Program-made: the position numbers and the translations under genes
Notes under the pieces: generated by a model
Seen by the model: the letters and a program-made list of their open reading frames with translations, nothing else
What the model was told of the DNA's origin: nothing
Database searches by the model: none
Source: Brachybacterium sp. Z12
GTDB lineage: Bacteria; Actinomycetota; Actinomycetes; Actinomycetales; Dermabacteraceae
Length of the DNA stretch: 64,000 nt
Assembly (NCBI RefSeq): GCF_014400405.1
Contig: NZ_CP060496.1
Span: 2,294,001 to 2,358,000, forward strand
Reading direction: 5' to 3'
Part shown: piece by piece, positions 9,347-22,232 of the stretch
How positions within the stretch are numbered: position 1 is the first letter of the stretch
Layout: every line of letters begins with the position of its first letter

Positions 9347-12300
9347 ACATCTCCTCCACGGTGCGAGAGCGGACGCGCCACGGGATCGAGAGCAGTGCGG
9401 TCAGTCCGGTCGCCGAGTAGAGCAGCAGCTGCCAGAGCAGCCGCAGGGGCTGGTCCCTGTGCACGTCGACCTCTCCACCGGCTCCCGCGGGGACCTGGAA
9501 GCCCTGCGCCCAGCCGTCGATCTCGACCGGGTCGAGCTCGGCGCCGTCGAGGGTCGCCCGCCATCCGGAGTCCGAGCGCTCGGACAGCACCACGATGCGC
9601 TCCGCCTCGTCGACGGGGATCTCCCCGGAGGCCTCGATGACTCCGCTGCTCAGCATGGTCGGCTCGGAACCGCCTGTGACCACGGCGCGCGGGGCGGAGT
9701 CGATCACGCGCCACATCCGCCGCGGGCGCCCTCGGTGACCTTCTCGAGCTGCGGGGAGCTGTCCAGGGTGCGCATCAGCTCCGCCTGCTCGTCGAGGTCC
9801 CCCTGGACCACGACGTAGGCCACGGCGAGATGCGCCGCCGAGCCGGCTGGCTCCTCGCCGCTCTCCGCGCCGTCGCTCGAGAGCATCCCGGCGACGGTCT
9901 CCCGCAGCGCGGTGGACGCGGGGTCCCCATCGACCGCGGCCCCCGCGGTCACGGTGTCCACGTCCCGCGCATCGGCGATCGTGGCGTGCTGGATCATGCT
10001 GAGCCCGCCGTGGACGACCAGGCCCGCGTCGACGGAGCCATCGTCCGCGAGGCTGAGGGTCAGCACGCGAGCGCGCGCATCGGTGCGACCCTGGTCTGCG
10101 GCCGCGGCGGGGACCTCCCCGCCCTCGGTCCGCTCCAGACGCAGCTGGCCCGGCAGCAGCAGCGACCATCCGGCCACGGTCACCAGGCAGGAGGCGGCCA
10201 CGACCGTGCCGATCGCACCCGTGACCACACGCCGCGCCCGATGGTCTCCTGGTTCGCGGCGGGCGAGACCGTCGAAGGCGGCGGCCGCACCGATGGTCAG
10301 GGCCAGCAGGGTGACGCTGAGCAGGCCGTGCACCGGCGGGGTCACCAGCTCGCCGCCCTGGGCCGCGGTCCATGTCCCCCGAGCCAGGAGCACGGTCAGC
10401 AGGCCCGCAGCGGCCAGCAGCACGCTGAAGCGTCCGGCACGGCCTGCGGCACCGGCCAGCAGCGGCGCGAAGAGCGCCGCGAGCACGACCGGGGCGACGG
10501 GCAGCAGGGGCAGGAGCAGCGCCGTGGTCTCCCCGACCAGGGGCACGAGGAGCTCCGGGGCCCCGGACGCGACCGGCCACAGGCCCGCCAGGTCGAGGAG
10601 CGAGGGGTTCTCGCCGACGGACGGCACTCCGGAGACTGCGAGCAGCAGCTGCGGGTGCCCAGGGTAGATCGGCAGGTAGGGCGCGTGCAGTGCGAGGGAC
10701 GGCAGCAGCACCCACAGCAGACGACGGCGCCGTCCGGGGCGGCGATCGCGATCAGCACCAGCGCCACGGCGCCGAGCAGCACGAGCACCGGCTGCACAGC
10801 GCCGATCACCAGCAGCAGCAGACCCCGGCCGCAGCGGCGGAGACGCTCGCCTGCGAGACCTTGTGGGGCAGGCCGATCGCGCGGCCGAGGGCCAGCGCGA
10901 GCAGCGGGAGGAGCATGTGCACGAGCAGCAGCGGCCAGGCGCCGACGGCGAGCGCTGTCAGCAGGGAGGGCGCGAGCGCCCACACCGTGGTCAGCACCAG
11001 GCGTGCCCCGACTGCGCGGGTGATCGCCCCCGAGGCCCACCAGGCCAGCAGCGCGCTCACGGGCACCGCGGCGAAGACGAGTACCTCGACCACCAGCTCA
11101 CCGCCGACGGGGAGGTGCCCGAGCAGCCTGACCAGTGCATCACCGGGGCCGCGCTCCCCAGGCCGCCCGGGATCCAGCTCGCCCAGGCCGCGCTCCACAG
11201 GTCCTGCCAGCTGCCGGGCAGCGGGCGGAGACCGGGGCCGGTGATCTCACCACGGCCGAAGAGGCCTCGCAGCGCGAAGACGCCCAGCGTCGTCGCGGCG
11301 AGGGCGACCACACCGGTCCACACGATGTGGCGCCCGTAGTCGGCGTCGTCGAGGCCGTGCCGGGTCCCGGCGATCCCCAGGTGGTGTGCCGGATGTGGCG
11401 CCGTCGGTCGTCGTCGGCGAAGACCCTGGTCCAGGTGCCGTCGACCCATCGCCGCAGGCCTTCTCCGCGGGGCAGGTAGAGGGGGCGAGGCGTCCGCGGG
11501 GCACCCGCGCACCTCGACGGTCCTCCCATCCTCGGGCGAGGACCCGGCGGGCTCGGGGCACCACCGCCATGGCGGCGCGCAGCTCCATCAGAGCTGTGCG
11601 GGGGCGGTGGCGGCGATCGCGCCGAGCATGCGCAGGATCGTCGCCAGCGGCAGCAGCAGCACGAGGGTGAGCAGTGCATGCGGGAGGGTGCGGTGCTTGA
11701 GCAGCGCCAGGAGCTGCCCGGTGCGCTGCTCCTGCAGTCGTTCGAGCAGCGGTCGGGTGGGGTACGGGTGCAGCACGCGCGAGGATGCCTGGACCGCGAC
11801 CCGCTCGCCGGAGCGCCAGATGCGCCGGCACAGGTCGATCTCGGCCCACGGTGTCGGCAGCTCGGGATCGAGACCGCCGATCTCTCGCAGGGTCTGCTCA
11901 CGCACCAGCATGCCCGGGAGCGGCACGGCGAGGACGTCCTGCCTCCAGTCCGCCTGCCCCTGGTCGATCTCCCCGGGATCGACTCCGGTGATGATGCGGC
12001 CGCCATGGGTCAGGGTCAGGCCGACGTCGACGAGCGCGTCAGCGCTCTCCGCCGTGAACGGCAGGCCCTCCTCGGGGTCCGCGTGCCGCACACGCTTGGT
12101 CCCCACCGCGGCAGTGTTCGGGGAGATCTCGACGATCTCCAGCTGGTGCTCGAGGGCATCGATGCCGGGGTCGCCCCGTCGACGACGAACCAGAGCCAGG
12201 ACTCCCCCGCCGTGCCGTCGACGGCACCGACGCGGCGCCCGGGGCGGTGATGCTCTCCGCGGAGGCGCAGAGGGATGCGGGCGAGCTCCTCGGCGCGCTG

Positions 12301-12684
12301 GGTGCGCTCACGCTCGACGGCGGCGCTGTCTACCTCTCGGGCTCGACGCCGACGGGGCTGCGCGCGCTCATGAGCAGCGCCGCCGCTCTCCGTCGCCGCG
12401 GCCTCTTCGCCGCTGTTCCCGCGGGCCAGCAGCTCAAGGGTCTCGCGTATCGCGCCGGCACGGCTCACGGAGGCGGAGATGGGGAGGATCTCGTCGATCG
12501 TCCCGGAGCTCAGATCCGCCTGCACGGCGTCGTGGACATCCTCGGCAAGATCGGACGGAGCGACCACGACGGTCCGCTCGGCAGGCCGGGTCTGCGTCGC
12601 GAGCGAAGTGCGGAGCGCATCGTGGGTGGCCGCAGTCGTCGCCCCGCTCAGCAGGACGACCGCGGTGATGTGACGATCGCTCAC
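9339..12684 (-). CDS. Large GT2 glycosyltransferase with multispanning C-terminal half (about eight apparent frameshifts)
   Basis: Pieced together, this is a protein of about 1110 residues. The N-terminal third is a GT-A type GT2 domain: ITAVVLLSGATTAATHDALR, then WLWFVVDGATP where the metal site is expected, and PGMLVREQTLREIGGLDPEL. The middle and C-terminal parts carry many membrane helices (for example LLALALGRAIGLP), then an extracytoplasmic domain and a final helix near LLLYSATGLTALLSIPWRVR. Frame breaks near 12180, 11590, 11490, 11390, 11160, 10825, 10715 and 9720 are all in the direction of one missing base. The usual DD of the donor site appears as VDG here, which is odd. The gene family sits between WhiB and DUF5719 in many actinobacteria; its product is unknown. 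Confidence 0.72.
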
Positions 12685-12696
12685 CAGGGAAGGATG

Positions 12697-12996
12697 TCAG
12701 ACCACCCGGCGCTTGAGCTTGCGACGCTCGCGCTCGGACAGCCCGCCCCAGATCCCGAAGCGCTCATCGTTCTCGAGGGCATACTCGAGGCATTCGGCAC
12801 GCACCTCGCAGGAGACGCAGACCTTCTTGGCCTCGCGGGTGGATCCGCCCTTCTCGGGGAAGAACGCCTCCGGGTCGGTCTGCGCGCACAGCGCGCGCTC
12901 CTGCCAGGTCAGTTCGGCCTCATCGGACTCCTGTCCGGGGAGGTCGAGCAGGGTGAGCTCTGCACGCGCGTCGTCATCGACCCGTTCCTCGTCCAT
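12697..12996 (-). CDS. whiB: WhiB family transcriptional regulator
   Basis: This 99-residue protein is a WhiB-type iron-sulfur regulator. It has the four conserved cysteines (ALCAQTDPEAFF, then VCVSCEVRAEC), the GIWGG turn, and a basic tail ERRKLKRRVV. The position next to cofE and the large GT2 gene matches the WhiB2/WhmD branch, which is linked to cell division in mycobacteria and streptomycetes; that assignment is inference. The start at 12996 is chosen because AAGGAG lies 9 bases upstream of the ATG; the frame stays open further back. It is divergent from cofE, with a strong palindrome in the shared promoter region. Confidence 0.94.
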   Translation of the reverse strand: MDEERVDDDARAELTLLDLPGQESDEAELTWQERALCAQTDPEAFFPEKGGSTREAKKVCVSCEVRAECLEYALENDERFGIWGGLSERERRKLKRRVV

Positions 12997-13034
12997 GGCC
13001 ACCACTCCTTCCACTGCATGTGTCGACCATCGAA

Positions 13035-13048
13035 GGCCCGTCTGGGCC
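13035..13048 (-). promoter_or_regulatory. Small hairpin in whiB leader
   Basis: GGCCC-GTCT-GGGCC forms a 5-bp stem. It lies between the proposed whiB -10 element and the start codon, so it would be in the 5' leader. Confidence 0.35.
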
Positions 13049-13052
13049 CTAA

Positions 13053-13081
13053 AGTACACCGGTGTAGTTATGGTCCGTCAA
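13053..13081 (-). promoter_or_regulatory. whiB promoter with overlapping 12-bp palindrome
   Basis: On the minus strand TTGACG (13081-13076) and TGTACT (13058-13053) are separated by 17 bases, a good -35/-10 pair for whiB. The perfect palindrome TACACCGGTGTA (13055-13066) covers part of the -10 element and spacer. Its position fits an operator for a dimeric repressor, possibly acting on the divergent cofE gene as well. Confidence 0.55.
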
Positions 13082-13138
13082 GCGGCACCGGCGCGTCGCC
13101 TTGCATGTCGCATCCGAATCACAGTCCTAGGAGGCCCC

Positions 13139-14233
13139 GTGCCCGTCGCTCCATCGCCTGCGCAGGTCGCTGCAGGCCCGCCCACGCCCTTCGTGAGTGT
13201 GCTCGCGGTCACCGGGCTCGGAGAGATCCGTGCAGGGGACGACCTCGGCGTCCTGCTCGCACAGGCTCTGCGCCCCCTCGCGCCGCAGGACGGAGACGTC
13301 CTGTGCATCTCCACGAAGATCGTCTCCAAGGCCTTGGGCCTGCGCGTCGATGCCGAGCGCCGGGATGAGGCGATCCGCTCCGCGGCGGTGCGGACGGTCG
13401 CTCGGCGCCTCCACACCCGCGTCGTCACCTCCGTGGTGCAGATCCCCTCCGGCCCGGTGATGGCCGCGGCCGGTGTGGACTCCTCCAACGCGCCCGATGG
13501 GCCGCTGCTGCTGCCCGAGGATCCCGATGCCTGCGCGCGGCTCCTGCGAGAGCAGCTGGTCGCGGCGCTGGGCGTCGAGCTGGGCGTGCTGCTGACGGAC
13601 ACCTCCTCGCGGGTCTGGCGGGTGGGGGTCGGGGACATCGCGCTCGGCGCGGCCGGTGTCGCCGCTCTGCAGGACCTGCGCGGCGGCGTCGACGCCGACG
13701 GCCGGCAGCTGACCGTCACCGTACGGAACCTCGCGGATGAGCTCGCCGCGGCGGCGGACCTGGTCAAGGGGAAGTCCAGCGGCGTTCCCGCCGCCCTCGT
13801 GCGAGGCGTGCCCTCCGCGACCGCGGCGGATGTCCCCGCGCGAGAGCTCTCGCGCACCGGAGCGGAGGACTGGTTCCGGCGCCCCAGCCTCGAATCGGTG
13901 TGGGTGGCGCTGGGCCTGAGCGCCGAGCAGGAGCCGATCGCGCGGATGTCTCCCGAGCCCGCAGAGGAGCGGATCCTCCGCGCGCTCGCAGTGGCCGCGG
14001 TGCCCCGCCAGGGTCAGGCGAGGTCGACGGCCGTGGCCCGGCTCGGCACTCACGCGGACGGCCGCCCGCATATCGTGGTGGACGCGGCGGAGGGCTCCCC
14101 GGCCGCCCTGATCCATGCCGCGACACTCGCCGAACGGATCCGCACCGCGCTGGGCGCGGAGTCCCTCAGCACCGCTCTGCCGGAGATCTCGGTCGAGATC
14201 TCCCTCCCCGATCACCAGGAGGATCTGCCATGA
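13139..14233 (+). CDS. cofE: Coenzyme F420-0:L-glutamate ligase
   Basis: CofE adds glutamate residues to the F420-0 cofactor precursor using GTP. The 364-residue product has the family segments GDVLCISTKIVSKALG, SGPVMAAAGVDSSNAPDG and GVLLTDTSSRVWRVGVGDIA. The start is GTG at 13139, with AGGAGG (13129-13134) just upstream. It is longer than the bare ligase domain (about 250 residues) but lacks a recognisable FbiB-type nitroreductase domain. Other F420 genes (cofC, cofD/fbiA, fbiC) are not in this window. The stop overlaps the start of the next gene, so they are coupled. Confidence 0.88.
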   Translation: MPVAPSPAQVAAGPPTPFVSVLAVTGLGEIRAGDDLGVLLAQALRPLAPQDGDVLCISTKIVSKALGLRVDAERRDEAIRSAAVRTVARRLHTRVVTSVVQIPSGPVMAAAGVDSSNAPDGPLLLPEDPDACARLLREQLVAALGVELGVLLTDTSSRVWRVGVGDIALGAAGVAALQDLRGGVDADGRQLTVTVRNLADELAAAADLVKGKSSGVPAALVRGVPSATAADVPARELSRTGAEDWFRRPSLESVWVALGLSAEQEPIARMSPEPAEERILRALAVAAVPRQGQARSTAVARLGTHADGRPHIVVDAAEGSPAALIHAATLAERIRTALGAESLSTALPEISVEISLPDHQEDLP

Positions 14234-14942
14234 GCGACCATCCCGCTCCGACGGACACCGGGACGCAGCTGCTGCGCGCCCTCGAGCAGATGGGCCCTCG
14301 CCCCGCGCTCGCCTGGTACGGCGAGGCCTCCCGCATCGAGCTGTCCGGCCATGTGCTGGCGAACTGGGTGATCAAGGCCATCGGCCATCTCCACGACGAG
14401 ATCGCTCTGGAGCCCGGTGAACTGGTGGTCCTGGACCTGCCGATGCACTGGAAGCGCATGGTGCTGGCACTGGCCGCCTGGTCCCTCGGGGCCGAGGTGG
14501 TGAGCATCGACCGGGAGGCCGAGCCGGAGGGCGAAGCTCTGGATGCAGCTCTGGATGCGCCCCGGGTCGTGGCCACCGACCGTCCCGACTCAGACCTCGC
14601 CCAGGTTGCCGACGAGGTGCTGGCGCTCCAGCCGGTCTCGCTCGCACCCCGGTATGACGGAGAGCTGCCGCCGCTGGCCCACGACTGGCTCAGCGAGGTG
14701 CGTGGCAGCTCCGACCAGCTCGGCGTGGCCCTCCCCGCATGGAGTGGCCCCGCGCCCCTGCAGCCGTCGCCCGCGCCCTCCGGGGAAGTCCCCGGGTGCT
14801 GCTGGACGAGGATGGGCTCCCGGCCGCCGCGCAGGTGCTGGCCGTGCTGCTGGCCGGCGGCGGGATCGTCGCCCCGGGCACCGTGGTGACCACCCGTCAG
14901 GCGCAGGAGGAGGGCGTGACCGGCCGCTTCCCCGAAGCCTGA
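14230..14942 (+). CDS. TIGR03089 family protein (apparent frameshift)
   Basis: The product of about 237 residues resembles TIGR03089, an actinobacterial family distantly related to the N-terminal part of AMP-binding enzymes but too short to be a full adenylating enzyme. Visible matches include RPALAWYGEASRIELSGHVL, GELVVLDLPMHWKRMVLALA and GAEVVSIDREAEPEG. A break at the CCCC run 14748-14751 shifts into the frame that reads RALRGSPRVLLDEDGLPAA and ends GRFPEA. The start ATG overlaps the cofE stop. Function is unknown. Confidence 0.78.
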
Positions 14943-14976
14943 CGCGGAAGCCGCCGGGTCAGCCGGGTCAGCCGGG

Positions 14977-15747
14977 TCAGCTGGCGCGCAGGGTCGCGAC
15001 CGCCTCGGTGGGGTCGCCGTCGAAGATCGTCTTGCCCTTGCGCAGCACCACGATGCGGGTGCACAGCCGCTCGAGCATCTCGAGCTCGTGGGAGACCACG
15101 ACCATGGTGCGGCCCGCCTTCTGGAGCTCACGGATGCGCTCGAGGCACTTGCGCTGGAAAGGGCTCGTCACCGACGGAGAGGATCTCGTCGACCAGGAAG
15201 ATGTCGGGTTCGGTGTGCACGGCGACGGAGAAGGCCAGCCGCAGGAACATGCCGGAGCTGTAGTACTTCACATCGGTGTCGATGAACTCCTCGATCTCGC
15301 TGAACGCGACGATCTCGTCGAACTTCGCATCGATCTGCTCCCGGCTCATCCCCAGGATCGCGCCGTTGAGGTAGACGTTCTCCCGCCCGGAGAGATCGGG
15401 GTGGAAGCCTGCGCCCACCTCGATCAGGCCCGCCACACGGCCCCGGAGGAGCACGCGGCCGGTATCCGGGTACAGCACCCCGGAGATCGTCTTGAGGAGG
15501 GTGGACTTCCCCGAGCCGTTGAAGCCGATCAGGCCCACCGTCTCTCCGGCATGGACCGTGAGGTCCACGTCGTCCAGGGCGAGGAAGGAGTCCGCCAGCT
15601 TCTTGCGCTGCAGCGCCGAGAACACCAGCTCCTTGAGCGAGTGGTCGTGGCGCAGGGAGATTCCTTGGTGACGTGCTCGATGCGCACCATCTCGCGGTCC
15701 GTGGGGACCGCGGCGGATTCGGGCACGGAGTCGATGTGCGGGCTCAT
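14977..15747 (-). CDS. Polysaccharide ABC transporter ATP-binding protein (two apparent frameshifts)
   Basis: This is a Wzt/TagH-type ATPase of about 256 residues that powers export of a lipid-linked glycan. It has Walker [10 protein letters not shown], a signature region [17 protein letters not shown], Walker [16 protein letters not shown] and the H-loop [11 protein letters not shown]. Breaks lie near 15655 (one missing base) and near 15165, where an extra T in a TTT run would turn [12 protein letters not shown] into the observed shifted reading. It follows the permease gene by 13 bases. No C-terminal carbohydrate-binding domain is seen. The pair resembles the galactan exporter Wzm/Wzt encoded near glf in mycobacteria. 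Confidence 0.88.
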
Positions 15748-15760
15748 CGCTGCTCTCCCC

Positions 15761-16687
15761 TCACAGTTCCTGGGCGAAGCGTCGCTTCGCACGCTCGAAG
15801 ACGACGGTGCCGATCACGAACGTCGCGACCGCGATCAGCAGCCCGGCCCACCACAGGCCGAAGGGCTCCCCGGGCCCGGTGAGCGAAGGATCCGCGGCCA
15901 CTGCATCGGCCACCGGCGGCGCGAACCGCCAGAACGCGACGTGGAACAGTTCCACCACGATGGTCAGCGGGTTCAGCTGGTACAGCCACCACCAGATGGT
16001 GCCGCCGATCGCGTCCTCCACCATCGAGATGCGGTAAAGGACCGGCGAGAGCCAGGTCGCGACCATGACGATCAGGTCCACGAAGTTCTCGACGTCGCGG
16101 AAGGCGGCATTCAGAGCCGCGGTGAGCATGCCCAGCCCCATCGTGAACACGACCAGGATGATGATGCCGAGCACGAAGGCCACCGCGGCGGTGGTCGAGG
16201 GCAACCATCCGAACAGCAGCGCCCCCACCACGAGCACCACCAGCTGCGGCAGGAAGTGCACCATCGCCACGATCATGCTCGCCCAGGGGAACAGCTCGCT
16301 GGGCAGATAGATCTTCGAGACCAGCGCCTGGTTCCCGGTGATCGAGCGGGTGGCGTTGCCGAACACCTCGCCGAAGAGGTTGATCACCACGATGCCGCTG
16401 AAGAGATACACCGCGTAGGCCGGGGTGTCCCTCGAGAGCTGCAGGAAGACCCCCAGCGCGATGTAGAAGACGATGAACTGCACCGCCGGCTTGACGTAGC
16501 TCCACAGCATGCCCAGCGCGCTGCCGCGGTAGCGCACCCGCAGCTCCTTGCGCACCAGCAGGCGCAGCAGGAAGCGCTCGCGGACCGGGTTCAGCCAGCC
16601 TGCGTCCTGCCCGGGAGCGCGCCAGCCAGCGGCCTGCTCTTCGCGGTTGGGCAGCCGCGCCGGTCCTTCAGCCCCCGTGGCGGTCAC
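15761..16687 (-). CDS. Polysaccharide ABC transporter permease
   Basis: This 308-residue ABC-2 type permease is the membrane partner of the ATPase encoded next. It has the family N-terminal RELRVRYRGSALGMLWSYVK-like stretch (KELRVRYRGSALGMLWSY), six predicted helices, and the motif LYRISMVED before the last periplasmic segment QLNPLTIVVELFH. The start overlaps the stop of the GlfT2 gene by four bases, so synthesis is coupled to galactan polymerisation. In mycobacteria the equivalent permease exports lipid-linked galactan; the same substrate is inferred here from the operon. The frame is intact. Confidence 0.9.
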   Translation of the reverse strand: MTATGAEGPARLPNREEQAAGWRAPGQDAGWLNPVRERFLLRLLVRKELRVRYRGSALGMLWSYVKPAVQFIVFYIALGVFLQLSRDTPAYAVYLFSGIVVINLFGEVFGNATRSITGNQALVSKIYLPSELFPWASMIVAMVHFLPQLVVLVVGALLFGWLPSTTAAVAFVLGIIILVVFTMGLGMLTAALNAAFRDVENFVDLIVMVATWLSPVLYRISMVEDAIGGTIWWWLYQLNPLTIVVELFHVAFWRFAPPVADAVAADPSLTGPGEPFGLWWAGLLIAVATFVIGTVVFERAKRRFAQEL

Positions 16688-18787
16688 GCCGCGGTGCCTC
16701 CGGTGCTCGCAGCGGGTGCGGAGCTTCCTGCCCGGTCACGCTCGCGCACCGGTGCGGGGTTGTCCGCGAAGGTCTGTTCCCAGGCGGCGAAGGAGGTGAT
16801 CTGCGCGGAGGCGTCCCGGTAACGATCACGCAGCTCGTTCCACCGGCGGTGCAGCTCGACGTGCGCGGTGATCGCACCGGTGAGCATCTCGCGCACCTGC
16901 CGCGGATCACGCCGGTACCAGGACACCTGGGTGCCCTCGGCGTTCGAGACCAGCGCGCTGTCGTACGCCGAGAGCCTCCACCACTTCGCGTCCAGGTGCG
17001 GGATCACCGTCTGGGGTTCTCCGCCGCGCGGGGGCGGGTGGGCTTCAGCAGCTGCTTGGCGAGGGTCTTCGCGGTCCAGACCGGGAGCATCAGGCGATGC
17101 GGCTGGGAGAAGCCGCGGCCCTTGCGGGGAGGCTTGTCCATGTGCACCGGCGGGTACTGGTCCTGGTCCTTCTTGGCGCTCGCGTCGGCGAAGTCCGCAG
17201 CCATCGCGCGGATCTCGGGGAGCTTGGTCCCGATCGCGGGGTGCAGCGCTTCCGGGCCGTCGAGCACGTCGCGCTGCGCCATCAGGCGGCCGGCCTCGGT
17301 GTAGTACTGCATGGAGATCAGGTGCTTGACGTCCATGAACTGCGATTCCTTGACCACGCGCCCGCCGCGCGCGTACGGCGAGTGCAGCAGGGCGGTGATG
17401 ATGCGGTTGCGCTCATGGAAGTACGCCTGCCAGCCCACGAGGTCGTCCTTGTCCACCCAGCTCATGTGCCACACGCCTGCACCCGGCAGGGAGACCGTCG
17501 GATAACCGGCCTTCTTCGCCCGCAGCCCGTACTCGGCGTCATCCCATTTGATGAACACGGGAAGGCTCAGCCCGATCGCGCGCACCGTCTCGGTGGGGAT
17601 CAGGCAGCTCCACCAGCCGTTGTAGTCCACGTCCGCACGGCGGTGCAGCCAAGGGGTCGATCGCAGCGGCTCGGCGGCGAAGTCGTGGCCGAGCGCGCTC
17701 TCGCCGATCGAGAGCGCGGGCTGGATGCGCCACGGGTCCACGACCTCGCCGAAGGTGTGCAGCACGGAGCGGTTGTTGAGATCGAACATATGCGCGCCGA
17801 CGAGGGTGGGACGGGTCGCGAAGTCCGCGAAGGTCACCATCCGGATCAGCGACTCCGGCTCGATGACGATGTCGTCGTCGCAGTTGATGACGTACGTCGA
17901 GGCGCCTGCGGTGGCCGCCTCGTACATCCCGCGCGAGAACCCGCCGGAGCCGCCGATGTTGCCCTGCTCGATGATCTGCAGCTTCGCGCCGAGCGACTCT
18001 TGCAGCGGGGCCAGCTCCTGCTGATGATCATTGAGCCTGTCCGCACCCTGATCGATGACGTACATCACATCCAGCAGCTCACGCAGGTCGGGATCCTCCG
18101 CGAGGGTGCGGATGTTGTCGAGGCAGTAGTCGACCTTGTTCATCGTGGTCATGGAGATCGAGAAGCTTCCCTCGGTGCGCGCGAGGTCCGCGTCAGCGGT
18201 CCACTCCGCGCCGAGGATCGCGAGCTCCTCGGAACCGGCGAAGGCGTCGAACCAGTACCAGCCTCCGTCACCGAAGGCAGTCAGCGGGAGCTCGAAGATG
18301 TGCTCACCGGCCCCGCTGACGGTGCGGGACTCCTGGCGCTGCAGCGACCCCGGGCGGTGGAGCGCATCACGACCAGGTGGCCGGCACCGGCGGTGCGGAT
18401 CGTCAGCCGGATCGACCGCACCGGCGTCCAGCGCCGCCAGTAGCTGGCGGGGAACGCGTTGAAGTACGTGCCGAAGGAGCGCATGGACTGCGCCGGGATC
18501 CGCACCGAGCCCCGCTCGCTGAGCTCGCTGATGTCCACCTGGCGCTGAGCGGGATGGGTGTCCGGGGACGAAGCCGGGGCTTCCGTCGCCTCCCGGTCGG
18601 AGCTGCTGCCGAGCCCGAGGGAGCTGCCGCTGGCACCCGAGCGGGCGTCGGAGGCCTCGATGTACAGCGGGACGATGTCCGGGGACGCCTCGTGGGGCAG
18701 GATCAGACGCTGCAGCAGGCGCTGCGGAGGGAGCTCCGGGTGCTGATCGGACGTACTGGGCGCCGCAATGGCAGGGGTGGCAGTCAT
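16684..18787 (-). CDS. glfT2: GlfT2-like galactofuranosyltransferase (two apparent frameshifts)
   Basis: The reconstructed protein has about 700 residues, somewhat longer than mycobacterial GlfT2 (637), which polymerises galactofuranose onto a lipid-linked primer from UDP-Galf. An N-terminal beta-rich domain is followed by the GT-A domain with YVINCDDDIVIEPESLIRM (metal-binding DDD) and FIKWDDAEYGLRAKKAGYPT (catalytic WDDxE type). A helical C-terminal domain ends the protein. Breaks near 18340 and 17015 both fit one missing base. Glf, the enzyme making UDP-Galf, is encoded 25 bases upstream and the ABC permease overlaps downstream. Confidence 0.88.
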
Positions 18788-18812
18788 GATGCTCCTCGTA
18801 GGGGCGATCGGG

Positions 18813-20960
<2,148 letters not shown>

Positions 20961-20964
<4 letters not shown>

Positions 20965-21967
20965 CGGCCCGCCGCCCTCTCGATCGCGCGGACGTCCGCT
21001 GCGACCTCGCCGTCGGCCTGGAGCACTGTCGGGGAGGGACGCGGACCGCGGCGCAGGGCAGAGAGCATTCCGTGCATCCCCACCCCGAACAGGTCGCCGC
21101 GATGACGCGCCAGGAGGCGCAGCCAGCCCAGAGCTGTCGCGCCGCCGTGCAGGACGCGCTCCATCGGGGTGAAGGAGGAGGTGCGCAGCAGCGCCCAGAG
21201 CCGGTTGCGCACGTCGTAGTAGAACCGGGAGCCCGGGTTGGACTGGGCGTTGCCGAACTGAGCGGTGCGATGCTCGACCACGGATCCGGGCACATGGAGC
21301 CCGCGGCCCTCGCGCAGCAGCCGCCCGGTGTGCTCGAAGTCGTCGGACCAGATGAAGTAGTCCGCGTACGGCAGGCCCAGCCTGCGCACGTCCTGCGCGT
21401 TCAGCAGTGCAGAGACGTAGCTGGCGGTGCGGATGGGGCGTCCCCGGCGCGCGCTGCATCGCGCTTCTCCTGCGCGCTCGCTCCCCGGCGGGTGCGCTGA
21501 GTGTTCATGGGATGGTCCCGGCCATCGGTCCAGACCGCGCGCGAGCTGAGCACGCTGAGGCGCACCGGAGAGGCCTCGAGAGCGCCAATCAGTGCGCTCA
21601 GGGCGCCGGGGCGGGGGATGGTGTCATCGTCCATCACCCATACCCAGTCCGCGTCGTGGCGCACGATCGCACGGGCGATCCCTGCGGCGAAGCCCCCTGC
21701 GCCACCGACATTGCGACGCAGATGCACCACATCGGCCCCGAGGGGGTGCTCGTCGGCAACGGTCCCGCTCGCATCGGTGGAGGAGTTGTCGATGATGACC
21801 ACCGCGTCGGGGCGCCGCTCCTGGGCCGCGAGCGCGTCCAGGCAGTCCTGGAGCAGCTTCTCGCGGTTGTAGGTCACGACGACGGCGACGACTCGCGCCG
21901 AGGTCGCGTCGGGATGAGCGGTGCTCTCCTGCGGCGTCGGGCCGCCGGCGGATGCGGAATGATTCAC
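20961..21967 (-). CDS. GlfT1-like GT2 galactofuranosyltransferase (apparent frameshift)
   Basis: The product of about 335 residues resembles GlfT1/WbbL-type enzymes. The first frame has VVAVVVTYNREKLLQDCLDA, NVGGAGGFAAGIARA and DWVWVMDDDTIPRPGAL, where DDD binds metal. One missing base near 21440 shifts to the frame with YADYFIWSDDFEHTGRLL and the tail FYYDVRNRLWALL, both typical of GlfT1. In mycobacteria GlfT1 adds the first galactofuranose residues to the linker. The start is GTG at 21967 with AGGAGA upstream. It is the first gene of the glf operon. Confidence 0.8.
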
Positions 21968-22232
21968 TGCGTCTCCTGCTGCTGGTCCGTGCCGCCGAGG
22001 CGGCGCCTGCCCAAGTGTACGGAGCGAGGGGCGACGGGTCCCGCCGCCATCATGACCACCGTGTGAAGGTTCTCGGGAGGTTCCCGGAATTCGCGGCGAC
22101 CCGCCGCATCGCGTCAGCATGAGCCGGCCGGGACGGCTACTCTGACGATCGCCGCATGCGCCGCGGGCACCCAGCCTCACGTCCTGCATGCTCCCGCCCA
22201 GGTACGCACGGCCCCGCCGGAAGGAGACCGCT

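Noticed and set aside
14543-16822. Long plus-strand frame of 759 residues opposite the ABC transporter genes
   Set aside because: It is low-complexity, rich in His, Gln, Arg and Asp, without a family match, and lies antisense to genes with clear motifs; such shadow frames are common in high-GC DNA.
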